Assembly (NCBI GenBank): GCA_910586845.1
Contig: CAJUJV010000003.1
Location: 1 to 64,000, forward strand
Direction of reading: 5' to 3'
Length of the DNA: 64,000 nt
Source of the DNA: an uncultured Hungatella sp.
GTDB taxonomy: Bacteria > Bacillota > Clostridia > Lachnospirales > Lachnospiraceae
The stretch's first letter is position 1; each line of letters starts with the position of its first letter. The position numbers and the translations under genes were made by a program. Below are positions 9,173 to 18,166 of the stretch, piece by piece. A model generated the notes under the pieces. The model saw only the letters and a list, made by a program, of their open reading frames with translations. It made no database searches and had not been told where the DNA came from.

Positions 9173-10407
9173 TCTGCCCTGATGATCTGCAGCACGTTCT
9201 GATACTCGGCCGTCAGCTCCACCTTAAGAATCTCCAGGTTCTCCGCAAACCGGGACCGTTTCATGGGGCCCGTAAGGAATGCAAACTCATCCAGGCCCTG
9301 GCCCAGGTCTATTACACGGCATTTGCCGAAGGCAGCCTCCACCATATCCCTGCGGTCCTCAAAGCTTCCTGACACCCGGACAAAGAAACGGCAGACTTCC
9401 TCGTCGGCCGGCGCTATAACCTGCTTCTCCCCGGACCAGCCTATGGGAATATTGGAATCCAGATGCCTGGCAGCCTCCGCCATATCCGCCACCACGGCGC
9501 TGGCTGTAGGCAGCTTTCCTGCCCCGCTTCCATAGTACATGGTGGTTCCCACCATATTTCCTTTTACGATAATTCCGTTATTCACGTCGCTGACCCCATA
9601 CAGAGGGTGATCCCTGCCGATCATCAGAGGAGCCACCCACGCATGGACCCTGCCGCTTTCCATGCGGCTGGACCCTACCAGTTTAATGGATGTTCCCATG
9701 GCATCCGCATATCGGAAATCCACATCCGTGATCCCTGTGATGCCTTCCGTGGATATCTCTTCATAGTCCACTTCCCTGCCCGTGACCATGGCTGTCAGGA
9801 TGGCGATCTTCCGGCAGGTGTCATGCCCCTCCACATCGGCCTCCGGATTGCGCTCCGCATAGCCCAGAGCCTGAGCCTCTTTCAGGGCCCTGTCAAAGGA
9901 AGTCCCTTCCTTATCCATCTTGGTCAGGATAAAATTGGTGGTACCGTTTAAAATACCGGTGATCTCCTGGATCTTCTCTCCCATGAGACAGCGGTAAAGA
10001 GGGCGGATAATGGGAATGCCTCCGCCTACGCTGGCCTCAAAGAGGAAATTCACTTTCTTCTCCCTGGCTATGGCCAGCAGCTCCGTGCCGTAGGCAGCCA
10101 CCAGGGCCTTGTTGGATGTGGCCACATGCTTTCCTGCTTCCAGACATGATTTCACAAAAGTATAAGCCGGTTCCAGGCCTCCCATGGTCTCCACCACAAT
10201 CTTTACTTCCTCATCCCGGCAGATGACGGAAAAATCATGGACGATCTTTCCCTCCACGGAAGTCCCGGGGAAATCTCTCAGATCCAGAATATATTTTACT
10301 TCCAGTTCCTGCCCGATCTTCTCGGCAAGGATCTTTCTGTTTGTCTCAAGAACCTCATTGACGCCGGAACCGATGGTTCCATATCCCATAATCGCAACTT
10401 TTATCAT
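9169..10407 (-). CDS. hom: Homoserine dehydrogenase
   Basis: Reduces aspartate semialdehyde to homoserine on the way to threonine and methionine. The 412-residue protein begins with a Rossmann NAD(P) motif AIMGYGTIGSGVNEVLE (5-21), followed by SNKALVAAYG, GGGIPIIRPL and GILNGTTNFILTKM, which are diagnostic for the family, and the substrate-site region EADVEGHDTCRKIAIL. A short C-terminal ACT-like tail (FFVRVSGSFEDRRDMVEAAF) may sense threonine, though it is reduced. The gene lies just after the ACT-domain gene on the same strand, with 23 bases between them. Confidence 0.95.
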   Translation of the reverse strand: MIKVAIMGYGTIGSGVNEVLETNRKILAEKIGQELEVKYILDLRDFPGTSVEGKIVHDFSVICRDEEVKIVVETMGGLEPAYTFVKSCLEAGKHVATSNKALVAAYGTELLAIAREKKVNFLFEASVGGGIPIIRPLYRCLMGEKIQEITGILNGTTNFILTKMDKEGTSFDRALKEAQALGYAERNPEADVEGHDTCRKIAILTAMVTGREVDYEEISTEGITGITDVDFRYADAMGTSIKLVGSSRMESGRVHAWVAPLMIGRDHPLYGVSDVNNGIIVKGNMVGTTMYYGSGAGKLPTASAVVADMAEAARHLDSNIPIGWSGEKQVIAPADEEVCRFFVRVSGSFEDRRDMVEAAFGKCRVIDLGQGLDEFAFLTGPMKRSRFAENLEILKVELTAEYQNVLQIIRAE

Positions 10408-10430
10408 CTTATCCTCCTGCAGGGACGTCT

Positions 10431-10874
10431 TTATTCCCTGGCTAATATCTTCACATAATGAATCCCTTCCATAGCCTCCATCTCCCCGGTCATGCTGGAC
10501 AGGCTGCCTGTGTCGGAACGCACTTCCACGCTGAGGGTCAGAGTGGCGATGGAATTCACAGGAATACTCTGATATATGGTCAGAATATTGGCCTTGTAAA
10601 CTGCCACGATCCGCAGAAGATCCGACAAAAGCCCCTGTTCGTCATCCATCTGAAGGACAAAGGTCACTGTCTTGCCTTTGGTATTATCATAAAAAGGCAG
10701 GATATCGTCTTTATACTTGTAGAAAGAACTTCTGCTGATCCCCACCACGTCTGTGGCTTCCTGTATGGTCAGGACTTTCTCCGACTCCAGCAGCTTCTTG
10801 GCTTCCACCACTTTCAGGAGCACTTCCGGGACCGCTTTCTGTCTTACAAGAAAATATTTCTCTTTTTCCTCCAT
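10431..10874 (-). CDS. ACT domain-containing protein, PheB/UPF0735 type
   Basis: A 147-residue protein with an N-terminal helix-turn-helix-like stretch (KVLTIQEATDVVGISRSSFY, 34-53) and a C-terminal ACT domain (about 69-145, beginning TVTFVLQMDDEQGLLSDLLR). This is the UPF0735 layout often found next to hom in Firmicutes. It is inferred to be an amino-acid-responsive regulator of the hom gene downstream, with the ligand not readable from sequence. ATG follows GGGAGGACCCA. Confidence 0.85.
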   Translation of the reverse strand: MEEKEKYFLVRQKAVPEVLLKVVEAKKLLESEKVLTIQEATDVVGISRSSFYKYKDDILPFYDNTKGKTVTFVLQMDDEQGLLSDLLRIVAVYKANILTIYQSIPVNSIATLTLSVEVRSDTGSLSSMTGEMEAMEGIHYVKILARE

Positions 10875-10966
10875 TGGGTCCTCCCTTTCCCTGTCGCAAA
10901 TGTTCGTGTTATGTGTACATCTGTATTCATGTGAAAGATATTAGCACATTTGTCCCCCCGACGCAA

Positions 10967-12086
10967 CTATTTTTTTTGACCGCCAAGGCGGATCCACCGC
11001 AGGTAGGCGCTGATAAACTGGTCAAGAGCCCCATCCAGTACTGCTCCCACATTGCCGCTCTCCTCATTGGTACGGTGATCTTTTACCATGGTGTAGGGCT
11101 GCAGCACATAGGAACGGATCTGATTTCCCCAGCCGATTTCCGCCACATCTCCCCGGATATCAGAAAGATTGGCTGCATTTTCCTGCTGTTTTAAGAGAAA
11201 AAGCTTGGATTTGAGCATCTGCATGGCTTTATCTTTGTTCTGGAACTGAGACCGCTCATTCTGGCACTGTACGACGATGCCTGTGGGGATATGGGTGATG
11301 CGGATAGCGGAAGAAGTCTTGTTGATATGCTGTCCGCCGGCTCCGCTGGAACGGTAGGTATCGATGCGCAGATCGTCCTGATTGATCTCCACATCCAGAT
11401 CTTCCTTGATATCCGGCATGATATCGCAGGACACAAAGGAGGTTTGCCGTTTTCCCGCCGCGTTGAAAGGCGAGATCCGCACCAGGCGGTGGACGCCGTG
11501 TTCTGATTTCAGGTAGCCGTAGGCATTATCCCCGTTGATCTGGACCGTGACAGACTTAATCCCCGCCTCGTCGCCATCCAGATAATCCAGAACCTCTGTG
11601 GTAAATCCTTTTTTGTCTGCCCAGCGGCAGTACATGCGGTAGAGCATGCCGCACCAGTCGCAGGACTCCGTCCCTCCGGCGCCTGCATTGAGCCGCAGAA
11701 TGGCGTTGTTGTTGTCGTATTCTCCGGACAGAAGCGTTGTGATGCGCAGAGTCTCCAGCTCCTCCTCAAACTCCTCCAGCATCTGCCGGATCTCCGGGAT
11801 GACTTCCGGGTCATTTTCTTCATAACCCATGTCGATGAGAAGGCCGATCTCCTCGTACTGAGTCTCCAGCTTCTGAAAACCTTCCACCGTGTCTTTTAAG
11901 TTCTTGGCCTCTTTCATCATTCTGGTGGAGCGCTCCGGGTCATCCCAGAACCCCGGCTCCTCCATGGACCTGTCAAGTTCGGCAATCCGTTTTATCTTGT
12001 TGTCCAGGTCAAAGTGAATCCCTCACTTCCACTAATGGTTTGTCATACGCAGACAGCGTGTACTTGAACTGATCTAACTCTACCAC
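10967..12086 (-). CDS. prfB: Peptide chain release factor 2, with programmed +1 frameshift
   Basis: RF2 releases peptides at UGA and UAA. The gene is in two frames. A GTG start at 12086 (after AAGAAGGTG) encodes 25 codons ending CTT TGA (TGA at 12011-12009), and +1 slippage at CTT TGA C continues into the long frame, giving about 372 residues. A Shine-Dalgarno-like GAGG lies just upstream of the slip site. The product has the SPF tripeptide that reads stop codons (ISPFNAAGKRQ) and the catalytic GGQ (SSGAGGQHINKT). The frameshift is the known autoregulatory device: scarce RF2 favours slippage. It should be annotated as one joined gene. Confidence 0.96.
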
Positions 12087-12121
12087 TGTGTCACCTTCTT
12101 TCTTAAAATTGGTTTTATAAG

Positions 12122-12163
12122 GAAAAGCCATGGCCGCAGATCTTTCTGCAGCCAGGGCCTTTT
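12122..12163 (-). terminator. Terminator after secA
   Basis: On the minus strand the stem AGGCC-TGGCTGCAGA / TCTGCGGCCA-GGCTTT with an AAGA loop is followed by TTTTCCTT. It lies 30 bases past the secA stop and before the prfB start. Confidence 0.7.
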
Positions 12164-12192
12164 CTTCATGATCGTCCATGAGGCTTCTGCCT

Positions 12193-14766
12193 CTATTTGA
12201 TTCTTCCACAGCACTGCTTATACTTTTTGCCGCTGCCGCAGGGACATGGATCATTGGGGTAAACCTTGCGCTCGATCTTTCTCACAGGAGCCTTGACGGC
12301 ACTGTCATCCTTGTTGGTTCCTGTCACCTTGGCTGCCGGCTCTCTCTCCACTTTCTGCTCCACGCGGATATGGAACAGAATCCGGACCGTATCTTCCTTC
12401 ACTGCCGCAGTCATGCCGTCAAACATCTCGTAAGCGCTCATCTTGTACTCTACCAGCGGATCTCTCTGGCCGTAGGCCTGAAGGCCGATGCCCTGGCGCA
12501 GCTGTTCCATATCGTCGATATGGGACATCCACTTGTTGTCGATCACCTTCAGCAGGATCACCCGCTCGATCTCACGGATCTGCTCCGACTCGGGGAACTG
12601 GGCCTCTTTTTCCTCATAAAGCTTGATGGCCGCCTCTTTCAGCATATGCTTTAACTCATTCTTTTTCATGGAGGCTTTCTGCTCATCTGTGAGAGTTATG
12701 GGCTTTAAGGGAATGATGGGAAGGAGAAGGTCGTTAAGCTCCTTCATATCCCAGGTATCTGCTGAGGCGTCGTCGGGAACAGCCATATCCACCGCATGCT
12801 CCACGATATCCGTGACCATCTTTAAGATCACGTCCCTCATGTTGTCGCCGTCCAGCACTTTCCGCCGCTCCGCATAGATCACTTCTCTCTGCTCATTGGC
12901 CACCTGGTCGTATTCCAGAAGATTTTTACGAATGCCGAAGTTGTTGTTCTCGATCTTCTTCTGAGCCTTCTCAATGGCGTTGGACAGCATCTTATGCTCG
13001 ATCTGCTCTCCCTCCGGAACTCCCAGGGCGTTGAACATGTCCATAAGGCGCTCGGAGCCGAAGAGGCGCATCAGGTCGTCCTCCAGGGAAATATAAAATC
13101 TGGATTCACCCGGGTCTCCCTGTCGTCCGGAACGTCCTCTCAGCTGGTTGTCGATCCGTCGGGACTCATGGCGCTCCGTGCCGATGATCTTAAGGCCTCC
13201 CAGAGCTCTGGCTTCGTCATCCAGCTTGATATCCGTACCGCGGCCTGCCATATTGGTGGCGATGGTCACCGCCTTGTGGACTCCTGCCTCGGCCACGATC
13301 TCCGCCTCCAGCTCATGGAACTTGGCGTTCAGTACCTTGTGGGGGATGCCTTTTCTCTTAAGCATCTTGCTGAGAAGCTCGGAGGTCTCGATGGTGATGG
13401 TGCCTACCAGTACCGGCTGCCCCTTCTCGTAAGCTCTCTCCACTTCTTCCACCACTGCCGTATATTTTTCCTTCTTGGTCTTGTACACGGCATCGTTAAG
13501 GTCCTTCCGGGCCACAGGCTTGTTGGTGGGGATCTCGATGGCATCCATGCTGTAGGTGTTGCGGAACTCCTTCTCCTCGGTCAGGGCCGTACCGGTCATA
13601 CCTGCTTTCTTCCGGAACTTGTTAAAAAAGTTCTGGAAAGTGATGGTAGCCAGAGTCTTGCTCTCTCTTCTTACGTTCACATGTTCCTTGGCTTCGATGG
13701 CCTGATGCAGACCGTCGGAATACCGCCGCCCGGGCATAATACGTCCTGTAAATTCATCGACGATGAGAACCTCGTCGTCTTTCACCACATAATCCTTGTC
13801 ACGGAACATCAGATTATTGGCCCTCAGAGCCAGGATGATGTTGTGCTGGATCTCCAGATTCTCCGGATCCGCCAGGTTGTCGATGTGGAAGAACTGCTCT
13901 ACCTTCTGAACGCCGGACTCGGTCAGGTTCACAACCTTATCCTTCTCGTTGACCACAAAGTCTCCCGTCTCCGTGATCTCCTCGCCCATGATGGCGTTCA
14001 TCTTGGTAAATTCTCCGGAAGCCTCGCCTTTCTCCAGCTGGCGGGCCAGAATATCGCAGACCTCATACAATTTAGTGGATTTGCCGCTCTGGCCGGAGAT
14101 GATCAGAGGCGTCCTGGCTTCGTCGATGAGAACCGAGTCCACCTCGTCAATAATGGCGTAATCCAGCTCACGAAGAACCATCTGCTCCTTGTAGATGGCC
14201 ATATTGTCACGAAGATAGTCAAATCCCAGTTCATTGTTGGTCACATAGGTAATATCGCAGGCATAGGCCTTCTTCCTCTCCTCGGAGGTCATGGAGTTCA
14301 GTACCACACCCACGCTCAGACCCAGGAATTCGTGAACCTGCCCCATCCATTCCGCATCACGCTTGGCAAGATAATCGTTGACCGTCACGATATGAACGCC
14401 TTTCCCTGCCAGAGCGTTAAGATATGCCGGAGCCGTGGATACGAGGGTCTTGCCTTCGCCGGTCTTCATCTCGGCGATACGTCCCTGATGGAGTACGATG
14501 CCGCCGATCAGCTGAACCCGGTAGTGTTCCATCTTCAGAGTCCTTCTGGCCGCTTCCCTGACAGTGGCAAACGCATCAGGAAGAATATCGTCCAGGGTCT
14601 CTCCCTCCGCCAGCCTTTCCTTGAAAATCCTTGTCCGGTCTCTCAGCTGCTCATCAGTCAGTTCCATCATCTCGGGGCGCAGAGCCTCGATCTTATCCAC
14701 AATGGGATAGATCATCTTCAGTTCCCGCTCGCTGTGAGTTCCGAACATTTTTTCAATGAGATTCAT
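12193..14766 (-). CDS. secA: Protein translocase ATPase SecA
   Basis: SecA is the motor that drives preproteins through SecYEG. The 857-residue product has Walker A MKTGEGKT (100-107), the DEAD-type IIDEVD (205-210), the motif IV-VI helicase core with [13 protein letters not shown] and [13 protein letters not shown], and the C-terminal zinc finger [14 protein letters not shown] that binds SecB or phospholipid. Length is normal for Firmicutes. The ATG at 14766 follows TAGGAGAGTGACCA. It is expressed from the promoter at 14816-14844. Confidence 0.98.
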   Translation of the reverse strand: MNLIEKMFGTHSERELKMIYPIVDKIEALRPEMMELTDEQLRDRTRIFKERLAEGETLDDILPDAFATVREAARRTLKMEHYRVQLIGGIVLHQGRIAEMKTGEGKTLVSTAPAYLNALAGKGVHIVTVNDYLAKRDAEWMGQVHEFLGLSVGVVLNSMTSEERKKAYACDITYVTNNELGFDYLRDNMAIYKEQMVLRELDYAIIDEVDSVLIDEARTPLIISGQSGKSTKLYEVCDILARQLEKGEASGEFTKMNAIMGEEITETGDFVVNEKDKVVNLTESGVQKVEQFFHIDNLADPENLEIQHNIILALRANNLMFRDKDYVVKDDEVLIVDEFTGRIMPGRRYSDGLHQAIEAKEHVNVRRESKTLATITFQNFFNKFRKKAGMTGTALTEEKEFRNTYSMDAIEIPTNKPVARKDLNDAVYKTKKEKYTAVVEEVERAYEKGQPVLVGTITIETSELLSKMLKRKGIPHKVLNAKFHELEAEIVAEAGVHKAVTIATNMAGRGTDIKLDDEARALGGLKIIGTERHESRRIDNQLRGRSGRQGDPGESRFYISLEDDLMRLFGSERLMDMFNALGVPEGEQIEHKMLSNAIEKAQKKIENNNFGIRKNLLEYDQVANEQREVIYAERRKVLDGDNMRDVILKMVTDIVEHAVDMAVPDDASADTWDMKELNDLLLPIIPLKPITLTDEQKASMKKNELKHMLKEAAIKLYEEKEAQFPESEQIREIERVILLKVIDNKWMSHIDDMEQLRQGIGLQAYGQRDPLVEYKMSAYEMFDGMTAAVKEDTVRILFHIRVEQKVEREPAAKVTGTNKDDSAVKAPVRKIERKVYPNDPCPCGSGKKYKQCCGRIK

Positions 14767-14815
14767 TGGTCACTCTCCTATATAAACTCTAATATTTTAC
14801 GGTACAATCTTCCCT

Positions 14816-14844
14816 ATTGTATCACTAACCGTTCTTTTATTCAA
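14816..14844 (-). promoter_or_regulatory. Sigma-A promoter for secA
   Basis: On the minus strand TTGAAT (14844-14839), a 17-base spacer and TACAAT (14821-14816) with an upstream TG give an extended -10. It lies 50 bases before the secA start. Confidence 0.75.
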
Positions 14845-14949
14845 CTGCTTCTCCGGTTCTTAACAAAAAATTCATTTTCGTGGATTACATAAGACGCTGT
14901 TTTATGACAATCTCAGCAGTTTGCACAAAAATTATGTTCGGTTTTCTGC

Positions 14950-15105
14950 TTGTCCACACTATCCACAAATACAATCCACAAGGTGCTTCTGAAGTTATCC
15001 ACATGACAGATGCCTGATTTTCAATAAAAAGCAGTTATGCACAAAGTTATCCACATTATCCACAGGGTTCTCCACCTGCTTTTCAACCTTGTCTCCTGTG
15101 CATAA
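14950..15105. other. DnaA-box cluster in the secA-hpf gap
   Basis: Exact TTATCCACA boxes occur at 14995-15003, 15047-15055 and 15056-15064. TTATGCACA occurs at 15035-15043 and, inverted, at 15097-15105. Near matches are TTGTCCACA (14950-14958), CTATCCACA (14959-14967) and CAATCCACA (14972-14980). An AT-rich stretch follows to 15287. No dnaA or dnaN is near and gene direction does not switch here, so this is more likely a DnaA-binding cluster than the origin. The rest of the 520-base gap holds only the secA and hpf promoters. Confidence 0.85.
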
Positions 15106-15228
15106 CCGGCAGCTCTTTTTTGTTCAGAACTCATAAACTTTCCTTTTTCGACAAGCTTTTTACTGCGGAAAGTCGATGAATTTCAAGAATAATTCTGACT
15201 AATTGTCGAAATATTATTCTTTATTTGA

Positions 15229-15257
15229 TTGAATTTTTTGACTATCTATGGTATACT
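15229..15257 (+). promoter_or_regulatory. Sigma-A promoter for hpf
   Basis: TTGAAT (15229-15234), a 17-base spacer and TATACT (15252-15257) with TGG before it (extended -10). It is 30 bases upstream of the hpf start. The adjacent DnaA boxes may also influence it. Confidence 0.75.
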
Positions 15258-15287
15258 GAAACCATCTCAAAAGAAGGAGCTGATCAT

Positions 15288-15818
15288 ATGCGTTACACAA
15301 TAACAGGAAGAAATATCGAAGTGACCCAGGGGTTAAGAGATGCTGTTGAGGACAAGCTGGGGAAACTTGAGAAGTACTTCAGTCCGGACACAGAGGTCAT
15401 CGTCACTCTCAGTGTCCAGAGAGAGCAGCAGAAGATTGAGGTGACTATCCCGGTCAAAGGCAGCATGATCCGTGCCGAGGAAGCCAGCACGGATATGTAT
15501 GTGTCCATCGACCTGGTGGAAGAGATCATAGAGCGTCAGATTAAAAAATACAGGAAAAAACTTATCGACAGAAAACAGTCGGCTCAGGCTTTCTCCACAT
15601 TGTTCATGGAAGAAGAGGAAGAAGTCCACGAGGAAGAGATCCGCATCGAGAAGACCAAACATTTCGACATGAAGCCCATGTATCCCGAGGATGCCTGCCT
15701 GGAGATGGAGCTTCTGGGACACAGCTTTTACATGTTCCTCAACGCGGAGACAGACCAGATCAGCGTGGTCTATAAGAGAAAAGGCAACTCCTACGGACTG
15801 ATCGAGCCGGAGACGTAA
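15288..15818 (+). CDS. hpf: Ribosome hibernation promoting factor, long form
   Basis: Long HPF dimerises 70S ribosomes into inactive 100S particles in stationary phase. The 176-residue product has the N-terminal S30AE/HPF domain (MRYTITGRNIEVTQGLRDAV to about 100) and the C-terminal dimerisation domain (about 118-176; FDMKPMYPEDACLEMELLGH, YKRKGNSYGLIEP), as in Firmicutes. The start at 15288 follows AAAAGAAGGAGCTGATCAT. A longer in-frame form lacks a binding site and crosses the promoter. Transcription ends at the hairpin at 15828. Confidence 0.95.
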   Translation: MRYTITGRNIEVTQGLRDAVEDKLGKLEKYFSPDTEVIVTLSVQREQQKIEVTIPVKGSMIRAEEASTDMYVSIDLVEEIIERQIKKYRKKLIDRKQSAQAFSTLFMEEEEEVHEEEIRIEKTKHFDMKPMYPEDACLEMELLGHSFYMFLNAETDQISVVYKRKGNSYGLIEPET

Positions 15819-15827
15819 AGACAGGAA

Positions 15828-15886
15828 GAGAATCCCATAGAGCTCAGGGTTTTCACACTCTGAGGCTTTATGGGATTCTCTTTTTT
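15828..15886 (+). terminator. Rho-independent terminator of hpf
   Basis: The 12-base perfect stem GAGAATCCCATA (15828-15839) / TATGGGATTCTC (15869-15880) is followed by six T. A smaller inner hairpin (CTCAG...CTGAG) sits in the loop. Confidence 0.9.
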
Positions 15887-15915
15887 CGTGTAATGTTTTA
15901 CCGCTGCTGTGACCT

Positions 15916-17067
15916 TTACAGACCATCCACCACATATTTCTCTGCCCACCGCGGATCCTCATAATGGCTGTCCCCGCCGGTCCCGCACCCCTGGCTGAGA
16001 TCATCGGCGATCTCCAGGATCACCTCCTTCAGTTCCAGATCTCTCTTCCATTTCTCATCTATGGCCTCATAGCCTGCCAGAGCCCCCAGGATATTGCCTG
16101 CCACGGCCCCGGTGGTATCGCTGTCGCCTCTGTGGTTCACGGCGGTGATGATTCCTCCGGAAAAATTGTTCTGATAACGGAGGGCGCAGTACAATGCGAT
16201 GCCCAGAGTCTCCTCGCCTACCCAGCCCCGGCCGATATCACGGATATTGTTCAGATCCTGTCTGCGGTTTTCCGAGAGCTTAACCGCCAGATCTATGATG
16301 TCTGTCAGAGCCTTCAGATTCCCGTCGCCGTGAAAAATCTCCGCCGCGGTGTCCCTGGCCTCCAGCACGATCTCCTTCAGGGTCCGGGGCCGGTCCGGAA
16401 AGACGATACGGTTGATAATGTGAGTGACCACTGCCGCCGGCATGTATCCCAGGGAATGACTGTGGGTGATGGCGGCGATCTGCGCGGCTTCCATGTCCAG
16501 TTCTTTTATGTCCGTGTTATATGCCAGCGCCAGAGGGGCGGTACGCATGATGCCGCCGGAGCCTTTGCTGTCATTGAGAGGACTCCTGATATAATCCTCC
16601 ACATAGCTGCCGTCTTTGCCTCTCTCATCCATGGCCGACAGGCAGGTGAGACCCGGAACTCTCTGGCTGTAGAGCTCCGGAACACCGCAGAGCCATGAAA
16701 TACACTCTTTCGTATATCCCCAGGCCGCCTTCTGTCCTTCTTCATAAGAAACCTGCTGGGTCCGCAGCCAGTCCCTGTAGGCCATGGCCACATAAGTACG
16801 GGGCCGGGTCCGGACTCCTCTCCTGTGGTCTCTGGTATCTCCCGTCAGAATCCCGTCGGCCGTAAACAGCGACATCTGTGTGTCGTCGGAGACCAACGCC
16901 TTCCGGCTCCTGCCGTCAAGCTTATACTCATAGATCCCTTCGTCCCCGTATCGGGAAAAGATCTCTCTCTCATCCAGAAATTCCACGGGATATCCCAGTG
17001 CATCCCCTGCGGCGCCGCCCAGAAGACAGCCTCTGATCTTATCCCGTCTGATATCGCGATTCTCCAT
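15916..17067 (-). CDS. ADP-ribosylglycohydrolase family protein
   Basis: These enzymes remove ADP-ribose from proteins or small molecules (DraG/ARH fold). The 383-residue product has the N-terminal RGCLLGGAAGDALGYPVEF (12-30), the metal-binding VSDDTQMSLFTADG and the C-terminal HRGDSDTTGAVAGNILGA, which together supply the two-Mg active site. Length is at the long end of the family. It follows trxB with 77 bases between them on the same strand, downstream of the unknown cassette, so it could be part of that transcript. The substrate is not known. Confidence 0.9.
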   Translation of the reverse strand: MENRDIRRDKIRGCLLGGAAGDALGYPVEFLDEREIFSRYGDEGIYEYKLDGRSRKALVSDDTQMSLFTADGILTGDTRDHRRGVRTRPRTYVAMAYRDWLRTQQVSYEEGQKAAWGYTKECISWLCGVPELYSQRVPGLTCLSAMDERGKDGSYVEDYIRSPLNDSKGSGGIMRTAPLALAYNTDIKELDMEAAQIAAITHSHSLGYMPAAVVTHIINRIVFPDRPRTLKEIVLEARDTAAEIFHGDGNLKALTDIIDLAVKLSENRRQDLNNIRDIGRGWVGEETLGIALYCALRYQNNFSGGIITAVNHRGDSDTTGAVAGNILGALAGYEAIDEKWKRDLELKEVILEIADDLSQGCGTGGDSHYEDPRWAEKYVVDGL

Positions 17068-17144
17068 AGAACAATTCTCTCTTTTTTCTTTTGTTTTCTG
17101 TCTTCAGATTGCCGTACCCTCCAAAACAGGCCCTCTCCCGGTCC

Positions 17145-18155
17145 TCAGGCCCGGCTCTCTGCCAGGTACCGCTCCACGGAGGTTACCCCGTTGGCCCCGT
17201 CTGCCGCTGCCGTCACGATCTGGCGCAGAGGCTTGGTCCGCACATCCCCGGCGGCGAAGATTCCCGGAACTGAGGTCCTGGCGTCCTCCCCTGCCCTGAT
17301 ATATCCCTTCTCCATGTCCACCAGGCCGGTAAATGCCTGGCTGTTGGGAGTGATCCCCACGGCGATGAACACGCCCCGAACGGGTAAAAAGCTGCCTGTC
17401 CCTGTCTTTTTATTCTTCAGCCTCAGCCCTTCCACCTTCATCTCGCCCTCGATCTCCTCCACCACCGTATCCCAGAGAATGTGGATATTCTCTCTCTGAA
17501 ACACTGCTTCCTGGAGACTTTTGGCACCCCGGAATTGGTCTCTCCGGTGGATCAGATACACTTTCGTGCATAGCCGTGACAGAAAGACGGCGTCCTCCAG
17601 AGCCACGTCGCCTCCGCCTACCACCGCCACCTCTTTGCTCCGGAAAAACGCTCCGTCACAGGTGGCACAGTAGGACACTCCCATACCGGACAGCTTTTCC
17701 TCCCCGGGTACCCCCAGCTTCTGATGCCTGGCTCCCGTGGCGATGAGGACGGCCCTGGCCCTGTAAGTATTCTCACGGCAGACCACGGTCTTTGCGGAAC
17801 CTTCCCCGGATTTCCCGTTCCTGTTTCTCTCACGTCCCTCCAGCTCGGCAGCCTGCAGAAGTTCCTCCTTTTCTTCTGCCTCTTCCCCGGTCAGGTCTAC
17901 TCTCTCCACCTCGTCGGTGACGAACCTGGCGCCCAGCCCGTCGGCGTGTTCCCGGAACCTGGTCCCCAGGTCAAATCCGTTGATCCCCGGAAGTCCCGGA
18001 TAGTTATCCACTTCATAGGTGGTAAGTACCTGGCCTCCGCTTGCCATGTCTTTCTCGATCACCAGTGTATCCAGCCGGGCCCGCTGGGCGTAGATGGCCG
18101 CCGCCAGCCCCGCCGGGCCGGAACCGATGATGATCAGGTCATATAGGTTGTTCAT
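17145..18155 (-). CDS. trxB: Thioredoxin reductase with a charged insertion
   Basis: An NADPH-dependent flavoprotein that reduces thioredoxin. The 336-residue product has the FAD motif IIGSGPAGLAAA (9-20), the redox-active CATC (163-166), the NADPH motif VVGGGDVALEDA and the C-terminal GIFAAGDVR. Residues about 90-120 are a charged, Glu/Arg-rich insertion (beginning EEAEEKEELLQAAELEGRER) not usual in TrxB, which explains the extra 25 or so residues. The ATG is 11 bases after the HD gene stop, and its binding site (GAGGTGACGG) overlaps that stop, so it is translated from the same message. Confidence 0.93.
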   Translation of the reverse strand: MNNLYDLIIIGSGPAGLAAAIYAQRARLDTLVIEKDMASGGQVLTTYEVDNYPGLPGINGFDLGTRFREHADGLGARFVTDEVERVDLTGEEAEEKEELLQAAELEGRERNRNGKSGEGSAKTVVCRENTYRARAVLIATGARHQKLGVPGEEKLSGMGVSYCATCDGAFFRSKEVAVVGGGDVALEDAVFLSRLCTKVYLIHRRDQFRGAKSLQEAVFQRENIHILWDTVVEEIEGEMKVEGLRLKNKKTGTGSFLPVRGVFIAVGITPNSQAFTGLVDMEKGYIRAGEDARTSVPGIFAAGDVRTKPLRQIVTAAADGANGVTSVERYLAESRA

Positions 18156-18166
18156 AATCCGTCACC

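Noticed and set aside
12994..14892. Long open frame on the plus strand opposite secA
   Set aside because: It mirrors a clear secA gene, has no binding site and no family pattern. The same holds for long plus-strand frames opposite tex (6493-8211), the S9 gene (40757-42496) and the HD gene (18641-19870).
14767..15287. Chromosome origin (oriC) at the DnaA-box cluster
   Set aside because: No dnaA, dnaN or rnpA-rpmH near, and genes on both sides run mostly on the minus strand, so there is no switch of direction.
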